Shown here piece after piece: positions 61,726 to 64,000 of a DNA stretch of 64,000 bases. The notes beneath the pieces are model-generated. The model made no database searches. It had not been told where the DNA came from and saw nothing but the letters and a program-made list of their open reading frames with translations. The position numbers and the translations under genes were made by a program. How positions within the stretch are numbered: the stretch's first letter is position 1; the number at the start of each line of letters is the position of its first letter. This DNA comes from Microcystis viridis FACHB-1342 (GTDB lineage Bacteria; Cyanobacteriota; Cyanobacteriia; Cyanobacteriales; Microcystaceae): NCBI RefSeq assembly GCF_014698335.1, contig NZ_JACJSV010000006.1:38638-102637 (forward strand), given 5' to 3'.

Positions 61726-63351
61726 CTAATAGTTCTTTTTTATCAAGTAAGCAAGTTTAGATTTTTTGATGACAATCTTAAGCAGTCTTTTAATAGCTGA
61801 CTTAGCTGTAGATAAATTGTTAATTTCCTTTTGTTGGCTTTCAATATTCTCTAATAATTCTACATTCTGAATTTTTAAGGTTTCTAGAGAATATTCCACT
61901 TCTTTAAGACTCCTAGATGTAATTAAATACTGGAGAGATTGATTTTGTTTTTCCTCTTGTAATTTTCTCAATTCTAACCAAACTTTACCCGAAGGATTTT
62001 CTTTAACTTCGTCAATATTTTTTAGGATAATTTGAGAAATTTTTTCGGAATTTTGCTGCCAGGAAAATTGTTGATATCTCTCTAATCCTTTGTCTATTAG
62101 TTGCTGACGAATTTCAGGAATTTGTATTTTTTTGATAGCTTGTATCATCTCATCAATACTGGTGCCGTCAATGTATAAAACTGCATCACCTCCTACCTCT
62201 GGAATCGCCGAGTTAAAGCAAGTAATCACCGGACACCCACAGGCCATTGCTTCAATAATTGGCAGTCCAAATCCTTCATAAAGGGAAGGATAAACTAAGG
62301 CAATTGCACCCGAATAAGCGGTTTTTAAATCCTGATCATCTAATTTTAAGACATAGGTGGTAATATCTGGAGTTAATTTCGATAATTCTAGCTCTAACTC
62401 TAAATCACCACCGACACAAACCACAGCTAAATTATTATTTTCAGGTAAATTATTCCAAGCTTCAAAGAATAATTTGACATTTTTATAACCCTTGAGACTA
62501 ATGCGGGAACCAACGATGAGAAAATAGGGTTTTAAAATCTGGTATTTTTGCTTAAAACCATCGATTTCTTGAGCTATACTTCGAGAAAATTCTTGGCTGA
62601 CTCCATTATAAACAACATCAATTTTATCCTGGGTAATGTGGGGATAAAACTTAACTAAATCCTTGGCAGTATTAGCTGATATGGTAATATAACGAGACGC
62701 ATACAAAATACTGTAGTGTTTTTCTTGCCATTCTGGTTGATTTAAATCCGCTTCTAGGACTTCAGGTATCATATCATGAACCATTAGAGCCGAAGGAGTG
62801 CTTAGGGGAGTGGTATAGTAAGTAGAAATAAAGAGAGCTGCCTGAAGCTGATCGCAGATTGCTTGAATTTTTCTAGTATCCTCTCCGCTATGATTATAAT
62901 CGTAAGCTTCTAATAACCAATATTTTAAGTTTTTTAGTCTCGGTGTGGTTTTATTTCTATCTAAAATAATAATATGTTGACCAAATTCTGAGTTACTCCA
63001 TTCTTGTAGAATTGAATGCCAAACTCTCGCTATTCCTCCTTGGTTAATTTGAAAAATAACGCCATCAATAACAATAATAGGTTTGCTCTGCTCGCACATA
63101 GATTGAATTACTTGTAAGTTTTCTTGCTCATCTTCAGTTAAGGGTACACCTAGATCATGATTAACTTCTAAATCACTAATTTCCCCACGCTGTACTTGAT
63201 AGTTTTTACACACTTGATTTTGTTCTCGTAAAGATTGATTATTCTTTTGCTGTTCTAATTTATCAGTTCTTTTATCAATAATATAGAGATATTTTTGTTG
63301 AAACTCTTGAACAAGTTCTTGCTCTTTTTCTGAAGAAGCACTATCGATCAC
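61726..63351 (-). CDS. GT4-family glycosyltransferase with coiled-coil C-terminus
   Basis: A 541-residue GT-B glycosyltransferase. After a Gln/Glu-rich helical N-terminus (1-85), the donor-domain hallmarks are FLIVGSRISLKGYKNVKLFFEAW, YSGAIALVYPSLYEGFGLPIIEAMACGCPVI and EVGGDAVLYID. A C-terminal coiled coil (about 470-515) and basic tail follow. It is convergent with the DUF4214-FkbM gene, with only one base between the stops. Probably part of the same surface-glycan region. Confidence 0.9.
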   Translation of the reverse strand: MIDSASSEKEQELVQEFQQKYLYIIDKRTDKLEQQKNNQSLREQNQVCKNYQVQRGEISDLEVNHDLGVPLTEDEQENLQVIQSMCEQSKPIIVIDGVIFQINQGGIARVWHSILQEWSNSEFGQHIIILDRNKTTPRLKNLKYWLLEAYDYNHSGEDTRKIQAICDQLQAALFISTYYTTPLSTPSALMVHDMIPEVLEADLNQPEWQEKHYSILYASRYITISANTAKDLVKFYPHITQDKIDVVYNGVSQEFSRSIAQEIDGFKQKYQILKPYFLIVGSRISLKGYKNVKLFFEAWNNLPENNNLAVVCVGGDLELELELSKLTPDITTYVLKLDDQDLKTAYSGAIALVYPSLYEGFGLPIIEAMACGCPVITCFNSAIPEVGGDAVLYIDGTSIDEMIQAIKKIQIPEIRQQLIDKGLERYQQFSWQQNSEKISQIILKNIDEVKENPSGKVWLELRKLQEEKQNQSLQYLITSRSLKEVEYSLETLKIQNVELLENIESQQKEINNLSTAKSAIKRLLKIVIKKSKLAYLIKKNY

Positions 63352-63521
63352 AGTAATTTATAATTCTCCCTTTTGATAGAAAATTTGTATTAATAAATCC
63401 TCTAGTATCCCCGAATAAGCTCGGCTGAATTATCAGCAAAAACAGGGACAGGAACTTTGATTTTATTAACCAATTTTTGATCGTGACTGCTAACTCCGAC
63501 ATAACCGAATAGTGGACGATT

Positions 63522-63653
63522 GGCTCTTCTGGTTTCTGTGTGGAAACGAGGTCTATACTGATAGTTTCTTTGGCAAAATAGCCCTGAAAGTCTTGCCCAA
63601 TAAGCATTTCACGATTCCATAAGCAAAAATTATCACATAAAGTCGAGAAGAGC
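63522..63653. mobile_element. MITE with GGCTCTTCT ends and a perfect 8-bp target duplication
   Basis: Inverted relative to the copy at 13568-13700. The ends are GGCTCTTCTGGTTTCTGTGTGG and CGAGAAGAGC. GGACGATT flanks both sides (63514-63521 and 63654-63661). This is the clearest evidence for recent ISL3-type mobility in the window. A chance frame starting inside it is not a gene. Confidence 0.85.
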
Positions 63654-64000
63654 GGACGATTTACCCTCCTCTAAGCTTAAAAGGTCGTTAATAGAGTAAC
63701 ATCTACTAACTGCCTTGCTAAACAACATAAAATAAGCATCTTGTCAAGGGGTCTGCAAAAATTATTTACCAACTGGCGAAAGAAGGGCATGGCGGTGCTA
63801 AAGCGATAATTGCGGCGGTAGTCGTCAAAAATAGGATGTGGAGTCAACTATTAGCTATTTTGCCTCCTATTCACCGATAATAGCAAGTCTGACAATTTAG
63901 GGACTTCCAGAGAATAAAATACCCAACAAAAAAATAGAAAAGTGTTTTTTTGAAAAAGTAATTATTTTTGTCTAGGAAAACAAAGAGTCTCCCATTACAA
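63654..64000. other. Right edge, no confident gene
   Basis: Beyond the MITE I see only short overlapping frames near 63756-63880 (for example AKEGHGGAKAIIAAVVVKNR). They might be the ruined end of a gene that extends no further. No start, RBS or family match is evident. The last 100 bases are AT-rich. Confidence 0.35.

Noticed and set aside
63341..63607. Minus-strand 88-codon frame at the right edge
   Set aside because: Its start and first third lie in the GGCTCTTCT MITE, and its end overlaps the GT4 start; a chance frame.

Overview
The window looks like a piece of a bloom-forming, non-filamentous cyanobacterial chromosome, most like Microcystis. It carries psaE (photosystem I), ndhB (NDH-1), a complete kaiABC circadian cluster and the cyanobacteria-specific pipX-pipY pair. 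The HIP1 octamer GCGATCGC recurs throughout, and there is a very heavy load of heptanucleotide tandem repeats, MITEs and toxin-antitoxin pairs. The species is an inference from gene content; no database search was possible.

Layout. 1-2018 is the C-terminal two thirds of secA. 2.6-4.5 kb holds a two-gene ATPase/DUF4276 module whose second gene is cut by an in-frame stop. 4.5-9 kb has clustered MITEs, ispF, a VapBC-type pair, argS and a Mo-nitrogenase C-terminal-domain protein. 9-13.5 kb contains cyanobacterial hypotheticals and a degraded defence island: a DndD-like SMC ATPase with two small companion genes beside a collapsed helicase gene. 13.7-20 kb carries rsmE, a DUF6391-like gene, psaE, and an aminotransferase/sulfotransferase/flippase run behind a perfect consensus sigma-70 promoter. 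20.1-23.3 kb is kaiC, kaiB and kaiA on the minus strand. Divergent from kaiA is a CBS-PAS-like-HisKA-HATPase-receiver kinase whose receiver lacks the phospho-acceptor Asp.

26-33 kb is an accessory zone. It has four further toxin-antitoxin modules or remnants, long direct repeats, a Ser/Thr kinase with near-identical TPRs, and a MITE for which the other repeat copy provides an empty-site comparison. 33-46 kb is mostly housekeeping: an AAA protein, tRNA-Val(UAC), proC, sepF, pipY, pipX, ndhB and ychF, interrupted by an orphan type I DNA methylase fused to a specificity domain. 46.6-48.6 kb is an EF-G-like GTPase, followed by the tail of a dead PhzF-like gene.

49-63.4 kb is a cell-surface region. 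It has three GT4-type glycosyltransferases, four methyltransferase or methyltransferase-like proteins, and an RTX/DUF4214 secreted protein. A DUF4214 domain is also fused to an FkbM methyltransferase. Inside this region sits a locally triplicated DUF2887 (Rpn-like) nuclease module with variable GLER tetrapeptide repeats, each copy flanked by a 26-bp palindrome. Together these genes could build and modify a secreted or surface-layer glycan or glycoprotein; this is inferred from gene content only.

The strongest leads for a second look are the DndD-like three-gene cassette, the CikA-like pseudo-receiver kinase next to kaiABC, the DUF4214 surface locus, and the GLER/palindrome nuclease array. In addition, several MITEs show target-site or empty-site evidence of mobility.
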